Shown one piece after another: positions 45,010 through 57,139 of a stretch of DNA of 64,000 bases. The notes under the pieces are model-generated. The model was not told where the DNA came from. It made no database searches and saw only the letters and a list, made by a program, of their open reading frames with translations. Position 1 is the first letter of the stretch, and every line of letters begins with the position of its first letter. Source of the DNA: Ashinkailepas kermadecensis (lineage: Eukaryota; Arthropoda; Thecostraca; Neolepadidae); assembly GCA_034440615.1 (NCBI GenBank), contig JAOTOM010005185.1:1986001-2050000 (forward strand), in the 5' to 3' direction. Both the position numbers and the translations under genes were made by a program.

Positions 45010-46640
45010 GCTGGGATCGGCTGTCCGGCCGGCCAGACAGTCGGCGCGGGTTGACACCGACGGCTGGGATCGGCTGTCCGGCCGGCCAGACACTCGGCGC
45101 GGGTCGACACCGACTGCTGGGATCGGCTGTCCGGCCGGCCAGACAGTCGGCGCGGGTCGACACCGACTGCTGGCATCGGCTGTCCGGCCGGCCAGACACT
45201 CGGCGCGGGTCGACACCGACGCTGGGATCGGCTGCCCGGCCGGCCAGACAGTCGGCGCGGGTCGACACCGACTGCTGGGATCGGCTGTCCAACCTGCCAG
45301 ACAGTCGGCGCGGGTCGACACCGACGGCTGGGATCGGCTGTCCGGCCGGCCAGACACTCGGCGCGGGTCGACACCGCTGCTGGCATCGGCTGTCCGGCCG
45401 GCCAGACAGTCGGCGCGGGTCGCACCGACTGCTGGGATCGGCTGCCCGGCCGGCCAGACAGTCGGCGCGGGTCGACACCGACTGCTGGCATCGGCTGTCC
45501 GGCCGGCCGACATCGGCGCGGATCGACACCGACTGCTGGCATCGGCTGTCCAACCTGCCAGACAGTCGGCGCGGGTCGACACCGACTGCTGGGATCGGCT
45601 GTCCGGCCGGCCAGACAGTCGGCGCGGGTCGACACCGACTGCTGGGATCGGCTGTCCGGCCGGCCAGACAGTCGGCGCGGGTCGACACCGACTGCTGGGA
45701 TCGGCTGTCCGGCCGGCCAGACAGTCGGCGCGGGTCGACACCGACTGCTGGGATCGGCTGTCCAACCTGCCAGACAGTCGGCGCGGGTCGACACCGACTG
45801 CTGGGATCGGCTGTCCAACCTGCCAGACAGTCGGCGCGGGTCGACACCGACTGCTGGGATCGGCTGTCCGGCCGGCCAGACAGTCGGCGCGGGTCGACAC
45901 CGACTGCTGGGATCGGCTGTCCAACCTGCCAGACAGTCGGCGCGGGTCGACACCGACGGCTGGCATCGGCTGTCCGGCCGGCCAGACAGTCGGCGCGGGT
46001 CGACACCGACTGCTGGCATCGGCTGTCCAACCTGCCAGACAGTCGGCGCGGGTCGACACCGACTGCTGGCATCGGCTGTCCAACCTGCCAGACAGTCGGC
46101 GCGGGTCGACACCGACTGCTGGCATCGGCGTCCAACCTGCCAGACAGTCGGCGCGGGTCGACACCGACGGCTGGGATCGGCTGTCCGGCCGGCCAGACAC
46201 TCGGGCGGGTCGACACCGACGGCTGGGATCGGCTGCCCGGCCGGCCAGACAGTCGGCGCGGGTCGACACCGACTGCTGGGATCGGCTGTCCAACCTGCCA
46301 GACAGTCGGCGCGGGTCGACACCGACGGCTGGGATCGGCTGTCCGGCCGGCCAGACACTCGGCGCGGGTCGACACCGACTGCTGGGATCGGCTGTCCGGC
46401 CGGCCAGACACTCGGCGCGGGTTGACACCGACTGCTGGGATCGGCTGTCCAACCTGCCAGACAGTCGGCGCGGGTCGACACCGACTGCTGGGATCGGCTG
46501 TCCGGCCGGCCAGACACTCGGCGCGGGTCGACACCGACTGCTGGGATCGGCTGTCCAACCTGCCAGACAGTCGGCGCGGGTCGACACCGACTGCTGGGAT
46601 CGGCTGTCCGGCCGGCCAGACAGTCGGCGCGGATCGACAC
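45010..46640. repeat. 53-bp minisatellite, about 31 copies
   Basis: Units contain GGGATCGGCTGTCCGGCCGG and AGTCGGCGCGGGTCGACACC. Main variants are GGCCGGCCAG versus AACCTGCCAG, CTGCTGG versus CGGCTGG, and single-base losses. Variant types are interspersed rather than clustered. Five of six frames are open across the array, giving frames of 595-670 codons that are not genes. Confidence 0.97.
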
Positions 46641-46690
46641 CGACGGAGACAGCGGCGCTTCCGATGGGACCGTGTGAAAAGGCAGTGGGT

Positions 46691-47649
46691 TAGCAACTGA
46701 GGAGGGTGGAGGAGTAGCTGCGCGCCCCTGTCAACTTTGGATCAGTTTTAGCGATAACCCCGCGCGCCATGGACATCGCGTGGCACGAAAAGACTGCATA
46801 ATGGCAGCACCACCCGAACTCTGCGATCATTTCCGTAATTATAGAGAATTACTAAACAGGATAGCTACCGTCCGGTAGGGAAATGTAGCACAAAACTGAA
46901 GGCACGTAACACCTTGTCCTTGGGGATTATCAGAGTGGGAACAACCGGTCGGTGAGAGTACTGAGCAGACGCCAAAATGTACATGTGTTGCAGGTCCACA
47001 TCCGTGGCTGCCGTTACCAGATGGAGTGGCGCCGGCGCCATTATCGCACCACGTGACAGCGTTCATCTCGACAATGATCTTCATGTACTATCAGCGGCTA
47101 CCGAAGCCACAGACACGCCAACGATGTTCCGCCGACCATTGATAACCATTAATAACGCCCAGATTGTGTGGTAGCAGCTGAGGAGGGTGGAGGAGTAGCT
47201 GCGCGCCCTGTCAACTTTGGATCAGTTTTAGCGATAACCCCGCGCGCCATGGACATCGCGTGGCACGAAAAGACTGCATAATGGCAGCACCACCCGAACT
47301 CTGCGATCATTTCCGTAATTATAGAGAATTACTAAACAGGATAGCTACCGTCCGGTAGGGAAATGTAGCACAAAACTGAAGGCACGTAACACCTTGTCCT
47401 TGGGGATTATCAGAGTGGGAACAACCGGTCGGTGGGAGTACTGAGCAGACGCCAAAATGTACATGCCGTTGCAGGTCAGAAATCCGTCGGCTGCCGTTGA
47501 CCAGATGGAGTGGCGCCGGCGCCATTATCGCACCACGTGACAGCGTTCATCTCGACAATGATCTTCATGTACTATCAGCGGCTACCGAAGCCACAGACAC
47601 GCCAACGAGTTTCGCCGACCATTGATAACCATTAATAACGCCCAGATTG
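46691..47649. repeat. tandem duplication of a roughly 480-bp block, 2 copies
   Basis: Copy 1 is 46691-47166 and copy 2 is 47172-47649. Both run from TAGCA(A/G)CTGAGGAGGG to AATAACGCCCAGATTG with only scattered differences, mostly around 46980-47030 and its partner near 47465-47505. The block is non-coding and shows no terminal inverted repeats. It may be the start of a longer satellite or a segmental duplication. Confidence 0.92.
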
Positions 47650-49089
47650 CGTTAATAGGCGAGCGTTGAGATTAACTTAGTATATGGGTACACCTTGTGC
47701 GAACATGCAGCATACGGCTACAGTGCATCACAGTACAGCATACGGCTGGCTCGAGAACAACTTGTGCCAACATTATTCTGCCTTGGACCGATGTAAGCCG
47801 ATTGACTCCCATGTATTTTTGCCGAGGACTTATAAACGATCACGACGGCGAAGCGCCACCGAAAAGGGCGCCCGAGCCGAAAATTACGCCCCACCAACAT
47901 CGCTCACGGCCGCAATTTCAGCCAGAGTAACCAGGTAATTATGGTATTATAGCCTTCTGGTATTCTGTGGCAGGCTCAGGAATTTGGCCGCAGCGCCAAC
48001 GCCGCCGACAGGACTACAACGGGACTACGACACTACGACACGACTACAACACGATTATGACAGCACTACGACAGGGCTATAGGACTACGACAGGACTACC
48101 ACATGACTAAGACATGACCACGGCAGGACTATTCAGGAGGCCCACAGTAGGTATCATTACCTTGGCAACAGTCAGAGGGGCAACTTCAGTAGCTACCTGA
48201 CGACCTCTCTAACTATATGTATTTATTCAAACCAACTGCTGTTCGACGTCAGACCGATAGACATACTACTCAAGTACGACGAAAGGTCTAACCTGCTACC
48301 AAACGACGAAATGTCGCTCCCGCTAGCAAACGTCGAAATGTCTGACTTGCTGCCGGGTTCACGGCCAGCCAGTGTCAGGGATCACGTGGATCACCCAGCA
48401 GAGTCGATGCATGCGTCCGCCACCTCGACTGAACACCTACCAACTGCCGGCGGGTTCATCGAATCGACTACACATCGCGTTCGATGAACCAACTCCTGCA
48501 CTGTCCACTCGTCTGCTGATTCATCGGCACGGCCTGAGCGCCCGCTTGGCTCCTCTGACGGTCTGTCCGGCCAGACCGTCGCCCGTCCTACCGGGGCGCA
48601 CGCGGCCGCCCATCGCTGACGCAAATCGGCCCGACCCGGCCCGGCCCGACCCGTCAGTCAGGGTCGTCAGGACCATCAGGCGAGCCGGCCGACACGGTGC
48701 CGACCTTGACTCTGACACGCCGCAGCTGGCGCGCGCTGACTGACAGCACGCGGCCACCTTGTGACGGCGTGGTGACGTCACCACCGACGGAACGGACGCC
48801 GGGAGAGACTTCAAACTGCGTGACGCCACGCTCGGGCGGGCGGGCGGGCGCCGGCGCGCCGGTGACCGCGGGCGCGGCGCTCTCCGCGCCAGCCGAGTGT
48901 GGTCAAAGTCAGACGCTCACTCGACTCAATGCGACACTGACGCATTGTCGCGGGCATTTCCGCCGTCGACGCTTCAGACATCACGTGGGATGCTCCGGTC
49001 GTCACGCGTTTGCAGCGGGTACGACAACCCGGCGGGGACGAGCTGCGCGCCGGACGAGTTCGTCCGGCGGCCACCCACCGGTCGCCGGG
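47650..49089. other. unassigned
   Basis: A degenerate GACTACGACA-type simple repeat lies at 48010-48120. GC-rich from 48500. No gene supported. Confidence 0.4.
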
Positions 49090-49300
49090 TCGGTCACCTA
49101 TCAGTGTCGCCGCAGGTCACCTATCAGTGTCGCGAATATAGTCCGAGGAATTTTTAAGTTTGTTAGTTTTTGTGTCGACGCAGGTCACCTATCAGTGTCG
49201 ACGCAGGTCACCTATCAGTGTCGCCACACGTCACCTATCAGTGTCGCTGCAGGTCACCTATCAGTGTCGCCGCAGGTCACCCATCAGTGTCGACGCAGGA
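49090..49300. repeat. 23-bp minisatellite, about 8 copies, interrupted
   Basis: Units are GTCACCTATCAGTGTCGCCG plus CAG. A 45-bp AT-rich insert (about 49135-49178) splits the array. A CACCGGCCGGTGTCCGATGA pair follows at 49300-49345. Confidence 0.88.
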
Positions 49301-49434
49301 CGCCGGCCGGTGTCCGATGAGCACCGGCCGGTGTCCGATGAGCACCGGCCCCGGTGGGCCGTCCGGCTCGGCGGCGATTCAGACGCCGAGTTTTGGTTGG
49401 TCGTGCATCTCGAGTGTGCTCGAAGGTCGTTTGG

Positions 49435-49490
49435 TTAGTTAGTTGTTTGGGCTTTAGGACGTCTCGACTACCGCGGTCGTACCGCGCCCA
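49435..49490 (-). mobile_element. retroelement 3' hairpin module
   Basis: Minus strand: TGGGCGC, GGTAC, GAC, CGCGGTA, GTC, GAG, ACGTCC, TAAAGCCCAAACAACTAAC. Inner stem GAC/GTC and loop length match the other copies; the outer stem keeps pairing through one G-T wobble. No target-site duplication found. Confidence 0.65.
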
Positions 49491-50964
49491 CCCCAACACC
49501 GCCTGAAATGCATCAACTGTGTGCGCCCTGGTGAGTGGCTAATCAAAACCACTCGTCAAGTGAATTGATATAATGGTGGCAAGGGTGGTTTCTGACAAAT
49601 TTGTTCGTGTTCCCATTATGTTTGCCGGATCTTGCCATAGACGCTGTGTTCCCAATACTATGGATTCTAAACAATTGGATGGATGGATTCTAAAGAAAAA
49701 TACCCAGCTAACCAACCCGGCTAAGCCATAGTTTAAACAAAATTAACAGATTCAGTTGTGAAATGCAATTTCTCCCAGAGCGCACGTGATCCGGAACAAA
49801 CTGCACGTGTTAGTCACTGGATACCTGGTCCATCCGGCGGGCGGGCATCGCTTTGTGACGTCACAGTCTGGGAGGAGTGGCTGGTGGTCGCTGCCGCGTC
49901 ACAGTCACCGCACTGGTGGTACGCCACACAGACGTATCGCAGTTTCCGCCGCGAATCCCAGATGCAAATCGGCTCCGCACGACGCCACCGTCTGCAGAGG
50001 AACTTCGTCCGTTTTGGGGTCACAGCTCTGAGCGTCAACCTTGAACCGCGCGATATTACATTCGATCATTGCAACAATGGCTAACACGGATGTAATGATC
50101 CGAGGATAGCGTCACGACAGGACTTGAAGCCATCGCCTCCAATGTCGACAGTGGATATGATTCCACCCTCTTTTCAAAAATCCTTCACCCGTTTTGCATA
50201 ATATTTGCACCTGTTTTGCATAATTCTCGACGGCTTATAACGCTACATAAATATTTTCGAGTCCTGCAAACAATCACATGTGAAGCTTGCGGTCGCATGT
50301 TGATACCGCAACGCGCAGTGGTGCGCGCTTCGACGACCTAAAAAACACATGCACAATGCTGAAGCCAGCATTGTTGCAGCTCCTCTGCGATACAGGCACG
50401 TATCGCGGCGGAGCCTGTATGCTTCTGGGACGTGTTTGAAACAAAGCTTTCCCGCACACGTGAGCGGTCAGCAGCCAATCAGCGTTACAGGAATCACCAT
50501 CCCACGCATAACGAGTTCGGCGGGGGCCCAGCAGAGCACTTCCGAACACGGCAAGCACTTCACCGAACACAATCTTAGGTAGAATCGCGGTGTTCCACAA
50601 ATACATAATGGCCACCTGGAATATGAATCAGGTAAAAATGGTCTGATGCATCATAAACTATGGAATGCAGGTTGCAAATAAGATTATAATCTCAGCTTGC
50701 ACAACTTGGTGAGCGTGACGTTAACCATCCAACTGTCGCCCGATGCTTTAGTTCATATGCGCTTGGTGTATGTGTAGTCTTAGTGAATATCAGCGAAGAG
50801 AATAATCCATTGCGCTTGTTGTTGAAGGAAGTGATTGTTCTGTGAACGCCTTCAATGGTCCATGTGGTTCAAGCCGAGTGCGCCTCCCGCTTTCGTTTTC
50901 CAGTATCCCTAGCACACACCTCACAACACATACCTTCTAAATCAGCCAGACTGTCTGTGATGGC
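49491..50964. other. unassigned AT-richer sequence
   Basis: No gene, RNA or mobile element recognised. Confidence 0.45.
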
Positions 50965-52222
50965 TGGCGGTGCCCCAGACCCTCATTGCGCGCTGGCCGA
51001 CCGTATCCCCCTCCTCAGGCATTCACTGTGAGCTCGCCAACCGTGCCCCCCCCCCTCCTCCTCAGGCAGTCACTATGAGCTCACAGACCGTGTCCCACCT
51101 CTTCAAACACCCACTGTGAGCTCGCCGACGATGTCCCCCTCACTCAGGCACTCGCCGTGAGCTCGCCCACCATGTCCACCCTCCTCAGGCACTCGCTGTG
51201 AGCTCGCCCACCGTATCCCCCTCCTCAGGCATTCACTGCGAGCTCGCCGACCGTACCCCCTCCCCTCCTCCTCAGGCACTCACTATGAGCTCACAGACCG
51301 TGTCCCACCTCTTCAAACACCCACTGTGAGCTCGCCGACGATGTCCCCCTCACTCAGGCACTCGCCGTGAGCTCGCCCACCATGTCCCACCCTCCTCAGG
51401 CACTCGCTGTGAGCTCGCCCACCGTATCCCCCTCCTCAGGCATTCACTGCGAGCTCGCCGACCGTCCCCTCCCCCCCGCCGCCTCCTCAGGCACTCACTA
51501 TGAGCTCGCAAACCGTGTCCCCCTCCTCAGGCATTCACTGCGAGCTCGCCGACCGTCCCCCCCGCCGCCTCCTCAGGCACTCACTATGAGCTCGCAAACC
51601 GTGTCCCCCCTCCTCAGGCATTCACTGCGAGCTCGCCGACCGTGCCGCCCTCCCCTCATCAGGCACTCACTGTGAGCTCGCCCACCGTGTCTCCCCCTCC
51701 CCTCCTCAGGCACTCGCTGTGAGCTCGTCCACCGTGTCTACCCCTCCTCAAACACTCATTGTGAGCTCGCCGACGATGTCCCCCTCCTTAAACACTCATT
51801 GTGAGCTCGCCGACGATGTCCTCCTCCTCCAGGCACTCGCTGTGAGTTCGCCGACCGTGTCTCCGCTCCTCAGGCACTGACTGTGAGCTCGTCCACCGTG
51901 TCTCCCCCTCCTCAGACACTCATTGTGAGCTCGCCTACCATGTCCCCCTCAGACACTTACTGTGAGCTCGCCGACCGTGTCCCCCTCCTCAGGCACTCAC
52001 TATGAGCTCGCAGACCGTGTCCCCATCCCCTCCTCAGGCACTCACTGTGAGCTCGCCCACCGTGCCCCCCTCCCCTCATCAGCCACTCACTGTGAGCTGG
52101 CCCACCGTGTCCCCCTTCCTCAGGCACTCACTATGAGCTCGCCACCGTGTCCCCCTCTTCAGGCACTCACCATGAGCTCGCAGACCGTGCCCCCTCCCCT
52201 CCTCAGCCACTCACTGTGAGCT
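50965..52222. repeat. about 40-bp minisatellite with higher-order repeats, about 30 copies
   Basis: Units contain GTGAGCTCGCCGACCGTGTC and CCCCTCCTCAGGCACTCACT with variable C/T tracts. Larger blocks are repeated: the segment with TTCAAACACCCACTGTGAGC and CGACGATGTCCCCCTCACTC occurs near 51090-51180 and again near 51312-51400. Confidence 0.92.
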
Positions 52223-52434
52223 GGCCGGCGGCCGACGGTGGAGGGCCAGGTGTCGGCGGCTCAGTCGGCGCCGCAGCTGGTGCCAGAGATGCCACGCCAG
52301 ACGCTGGTGACGCGGCCGCGGGCGGAGCCGCAGGCGGCGCGACGGTCTCCCAGTGACGTCAGAGGCAGCGCGACACCACCGCTGCAGAGCCCGGTCCAGC
52401 TCCTGGAGCACAGCAGGCACGTCACGGTCACGGT

Positions 52435-53165
52435 CACGGCCGCAAATCACACAGAACACACCCAGGTCACGGCGGCAATCACACAGAACACACCCAGGTC
52501 ACGGCGGCAATCACACAGAACACACCCAGGTCACAGCGGCAATCACACAGAACACACCCAGGTCACAGCGGCAATCACACAGAACACACCCAGGTCACGG
52601 CGGCAATCACACAGAACACACCCAGGTCACGGCGGCAATCATACAGAACACACCCAGGTCACGGCGGCAATCATACAGAACACACCCAGGTCATGGCGGC
52701 AATCATACAGAACACACCCAGGTCACAGCGACAATTACATATAACACACCCAGATAAAAGCGACAATCATACAGAACACACCCAGGTCATGGCGGCAATC
52801 ATACAGAACACACCCAGGTCATGGAGGCAACCATACAGAACACACCCAGGTCATGGCGGCAATCCTACGGAACACACCCAGGTCATGGCGGCAATCATAC
52901 AGAACACACCCAGGTCATGGCGGCAATCATACAGAACACACCCGGGTCACAGCGACAATTACATATAACACACCCAGATAAAAGCGACAATCATACAGAA
53001 CTCACCCAGGTCACGGCGACAACCACACAGAACACACTCCAGTCGCGGAGACAATCATACGAGCACACCCAGGCCACGGCAACAATCATACAGAACACAT
53101 CCGTAACGACGACAATCATACGCAATACACTTGTCACGGCGACAATCATACTTAACACACTGGTC
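52435..53165. repeat. 32-bp minisatellite with higher-order repeats, about 22 copies
   Basis: Units are AATCACACAGAACACACCCA plus GGTCACGGCGGC. A compound block containing ACAATTACATATAACACACC occurs at about 52730 and 52955. Units decay toward the right edge. Confidence 0.93.
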
Positions 53166-54404
53166 ACGACAACCGTAGGACAGGAACACCATCGTCAGGA
53201 TGGTGAAAATGGTGTGAATATTAATGAAATGAGCATACGAAAGACGCAGCAGCCACACTGCAATCAAAATTCAAGGCGAGCATAGTCTGTAATATAACGT
53301 CAGTCACACATTTTTAGATGTCCTAAACATCTTCCAATAATCGACTAGGGGTCGAGAAGACGCTGGTGTCGCACCGACCAGAGGATAGTCTTAGAGCGGA
53401 GGAAAAAGGAGGCCAACGATGCATATTTGTTGTTGTTAGAACATCAAATAGTGATTGACTCCTAGAAGTGCTGAAGAGCTAAAGCACTATGATTTCGAAA
53501 TGATGGCACGAACCTTGTCGTGCAGCATCGTGAGCACAATTCATCTTTCGTCCGTGCAGTAAGAATCTTTTCAGCGGTCATACTTGTGTCATAAGCGAGC
53601 TTGCGACAGCAACACACGCTGGAAAACATTGCATTGTTCCGAACTTTCGAGCTGCCAAAGCAAGGATCGCCGGCTATACCTGGCATTTATCAGATCTGAA
53701 TAACACGTGCAACGGCTGCGCGGCAAAAAAAGAAACAAAACGGAACGGTCAGAGTTGACATCAGGCGACTGGGATTGCTGCTGACTGCATCACACCACCA
53801 GAGCCAGACAAACAAACAGCAGATGGTGGCTTGACCAGCCAAGTAGCAGTGTGGACACCGCGTCGCGTTTGACGCAACCAGGTTGGCACACGGTTAATCG
53901 CGCTCGACCGCGGCCTCGCGCCAGGAGCGCCACCACCGTCTCTGTCTCCGACCGCACCGCGCAAAAAGTGCCGCCGCCCCCGCAGCGTCCATCAGTGTCC
54001 GATCCAAGGCCCGCAGCGGCCACCTCCGCCGATAACATCGCCGCCCGACGGAGGGCCGTCGGGCGGCATATCAAGCAGGGGAGCACGGCGACGGGCCGTG
54101 GCCCTGCTCCAGCTACGGCCGCGACCAGGTGACGTCACGCTCCTGGCGCGTCACATCGCGTCCACCACTGGTCGCCAATACACTGAAGCAGTCCGCTTCC
54201 GGTAAGTCGCATGCACGGATACAGGAATGTTGTGCGCTATGGTGTGTGCGGAATGGCTCCCAACACGAGGTACGAGTCAGTGGATGCTCGTTTTACAACG
54301 ATCAGGACCGCCGCCGAACGGCTGGCTCTTCAACGAGTCGTGCAGCTACACCACCTGATGAGGTCACGACCATCAGACGAACCAACTTTTACAGATGTAC
54401 GGCA
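53166..54404. other. unassigned
   Basis: AT-richer at 53270-53760, GC-rich at 53840-54130. No gene supported. Confidence 0.4.
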
Positions 54405-54615
54405 TGTGAGGTCAGCACCACCAGGTGAGTCACCGCTCCCAGGCGTACACCAGGCCAGGTCAGGACCACCAGACGATTCACTGCTCCCAGGTGTACACCA
54501 GGTGAGGTCAGGACGACCAGGTGAGTCACCGCTCTCAGGTGTACGCCAGGTAAGGTCAGGACCACCAGGTGAGCCATTGCGCCCATGTGTACACCAGATG
54601 AGGCCCCACCAGACG
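54405..54615. repeat. about 47-bp tandem repeat, 4-5 copies
   Basis: Units contain GGTGAGGTCAGGACCACCAG and GTGAGTCACCGCTCCCAGGT. Confidence 0.85.
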
Positions 54616-54790
54616 AGTTCTCACCACCAGACACACGCTCCCGGGGTTCTCTGGCAGTCCAGTAACGGCGCCGCCTGCAGGCAGCGGTCGGTTCGCGTGC
54701 CGAGTCGGCAATTAATTACTGCCGTAATGGCACGGCGTCGGCGCCGCATTTGGCGCGATCTCCTCAACTGGCGCGACGGCATTGGGCTGA

Positions 54791-55012
54791 CCTGAGGCAG
54801 CCGCGACCTGAGGAAGCCCGCGACCTGAGTCAGCTGGCGACCTGAGGAAGCTGGCGACCTGAGGGAGCCGGCGACCTGAGGAAGCCCGCGACCTGAGGAA
54901 GCCCGCGACCTGAGTCAGCTGGCGACCTGAGGAAGCTGGCGACCTGAGGAAGCCGGCGACCTGAGGAAGCCCGCGACCTGAGGAAGCTGGCGACCTGAGG
55001 AAGCCGGTGACC
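54791..55012. repeat. 17-bp minisatellite, about 13 copies
   Basis: Units are GCGACCTGAGGAAGCCC, GCGACCTGAGGAAGCTG and GCGACCTGAGTCAGCTG, arranged in an alternating order that itself repeats. Confidence 0.93.
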
Positions 55013-55309
55013 TGGGTGACCTGGGTGACCTGCTGGAGTGCTCGTTGTGTAACTGTCCGGTGAATCAGTGGAGATGGTGCAATTCACTTTGCATCACAGC
55101 TTCAGTGATTGGGATCTCGACAGAGACCACGTTCAGTGCAGACAGCGTGAACACGTCTGCCGCGTATAGGGGGGGGGGGGTGCACAGCCAGCCAGCAAGC
55201 CAGTCGTAGTTTGTCAACGTTACTGCTTGGGAACTGCACGAAGGCTAACGGTAGGCTTTCCTACTCAATAAATGAACCAGGACATCATCAGTGTAGCGCA
55301 GTCCAATAG

Positions 55310-55360
55310 TTAGTTATTTGGGCTTTAGGGCGCATCGACTGTATAGGTCATATAGCGCCC
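55310..55360 (-). mobile_element. 51-bp hairpin-only retroelement insertion with exact 14-bp target-site duplication
   Basis: GCGCAGTCCAATAG occurs exactly at 55296-55309 and 55361-55374. The 51 bp between them read, on the minus strand, GGGCGC, TATAT, GAC, CTATACA, GTC, GAT, GCGCCC, then TAAAGCCCAAATAACTAA. The whole insertion is therefore the 3' hairpin and tail of the local LINE/SINE pair, starting exactly at the first base of the outer stem. Confidence 0.88.
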
Positions 55361-55374
55361 GCGCAGTCCAATAG

Positions 55375-56049
55375 CTCCAGTCAAAGTAAAGATAAGAGGA
55401 TTGCGCATTCACTAAGATACAGCTTCAATCTATCCTACAACGGAACTTCAGTCAGACTGTCACAGCCAGACTCAGCGCGCGACAAAACGTGCCATGGGTG
55501 TAACAGGCTACATGACAAGAACGGCGGCCCTCCCACCAGCTTCATACAATTATACCATGAGCCCCGTGGTGATTCATGACAAGAAATGACTTCAGAACAA
55601 CCCTGCCAATTTCAGACCGCGTGCTACATCGCGATACCGCTTACATGGTTACAAACACAAAGGTTCATGGCAGGTGTAAACATCACACCACGACGCCACG
55701 TAATCTTCTATAAACGTTCGAAGCCAGTAATCACAATCACACACCCAGTCAGCCGCGATGTGGTCAGGTAGCCGGCGACGCACCATCCTGACGCTCCGAG
55801 CGTACTCCTCCGCCATTCCCAGGGGAGAAACTCTTCCGTGCGGCGGCGCCCGCCCCGCATCACGCACGCGCATGCAACACATGTTTATTCAATGCGGCAG
55901 TGTGCTTGGCGCGAACAGCCGGAACGGAAAGCGGCGGCGCGGCGGGGTTTACGAGAGGCGTTGGCGGCGGAAATGGCGGCTCGGACGCCGTCGCCGCTGG
56001 CCCCGACCAGGTGAGGTGGCTCTGTGGCCTGCGGACGACGCCTGACCAC
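55375..56049. other. unassigned
   Basis: GC-rich from 55760. No gene supported. Poly-G of 12 lies just upstream at 55169-55180. Confidence 0.4.
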
Positions 56050-56275
56050 CCACCCGCGCCAGGTGGCCGGGGCCACGGCGCCGGCACACCACGTGACCGG
56101 TGACGTCGCCTGACCACGCGGCGCCCTGTGGCCGGGGCCACGGCGCCGGCACACCACGTGACCTGTGACGTCGCCTGACCACGCGGCGCCCTGTGGCCAG
56201 GGCCACGGCGCCGGCACACCACGTGACCGGTGACGTCGCCTGACCACGCGGCGCCCGGTGGCCGTGGTCACTGTC
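56050..56275. repeat. about 65-bp tandem repeat with E-box and CRE-like motifs, 3-4 copies
   Basis: Units contain GGCCACGGCGCCGGCACACC, ACGTGACCGGTGACGTCGCC and TGACCACGCGGCGCCC. Each copy brings CACGTG and GTGACGTCG close together. Regulatory meaning is inference. Confidence 0.88.
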
Positions 56276-56921
56276 GGGCAGTACGCAATCCCTGGCAGGT
56301 CACACCGGGACACACGGGTCGAGACAGAACGCAGCACATGATTCACATCGGCACCAGCTCACCCAATGCAGCCGGATATTACCTCACCACAGCAACACTC
56401 GAGTCAACAGGACTATCCTTCGTCCATCTTGGCGTAACCACTCTAGCAGCCGTTCTCTGATATCGAAGTTATACGGCACGCCGGTGGCTCAGGTTGAAAC
56501 CAGTCGTCGTCACAGAGGACCGTTGGCTGGCAAAGCGGTGTTTCGTCGCAACAACGTGAATAAAAATGAAGGCTTATTTATTCGGTCAACACAGGAGCCC
56601 AACGTCGGGGGTGGCGATCGAATCCCCTAGCCAAAACGAAGGTAGCGATTAGCCTGAGACATACACCATATATGTTAAACGCAAAATACAGTGTTGGTCC
56701 CATCCCAAGGCCCAGCACGGATACATCCGACTCCAAAAAGTACTTGTCAGCCATATGAGAGGGAAACAATTGCGCATTTTATTTCATGTAAAACAGCTGG
56801 AACACGATTTGCATTTGCTTACAGATTTAGTAATTGATGCAAATTTTGGCGCATCATCCCCCATGCCGTTAGACCACTTGTCACGATAGCTGGCTAGGTT
56901 GCTGTAGAGCTAGCCATAGAG
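56276..56921. other. unassigned
   Basis: No gene, RNA or mobile element recognised. Confidence 0.4.
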
Positions 56922-56979
56922 TTCCCTGCAAGCATAAACACCGACATTGTTTAGGCTTGCAGGGAAGCCTAAACAATGT
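56922..56979. repeat. two overlapping, mutually exclusive hairpins
   Basis: Hairpin 1 is a perfect 15-bp stem, 56944-56958 (ACATTGTTTAGGCTT) with 56965-56979, loop GCAGGG. Hairpin 2 pairs TTCCCTGCAAGC (56922-56933) with GCTTGCAGGGAA (56955-56966). They share bases 56955-56966, so only one can form at a time. Confidence 0.8.
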
Positions 56980-57139
56980 AGGTGGGTATGGGAGGGGGAG
57001 GCTAACAAAAGTATACCACCTTTCATTAGAGTTAACCACATGACATGGAACTAGCATCCAGTGTGCTAATGTCAGCGGCAATCACGGTCGGAGGTGCAAC
57101 GCGAGGCTGATAAGCGTAGTGGCCATTAACGCACACCTT

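Noticed and set aside
44688..46700. Open frames of 595-670 codons on both strands
   Set aside because: They translate the 53-bp minisatellite in five frames at once; no domain or start context supports a protein.
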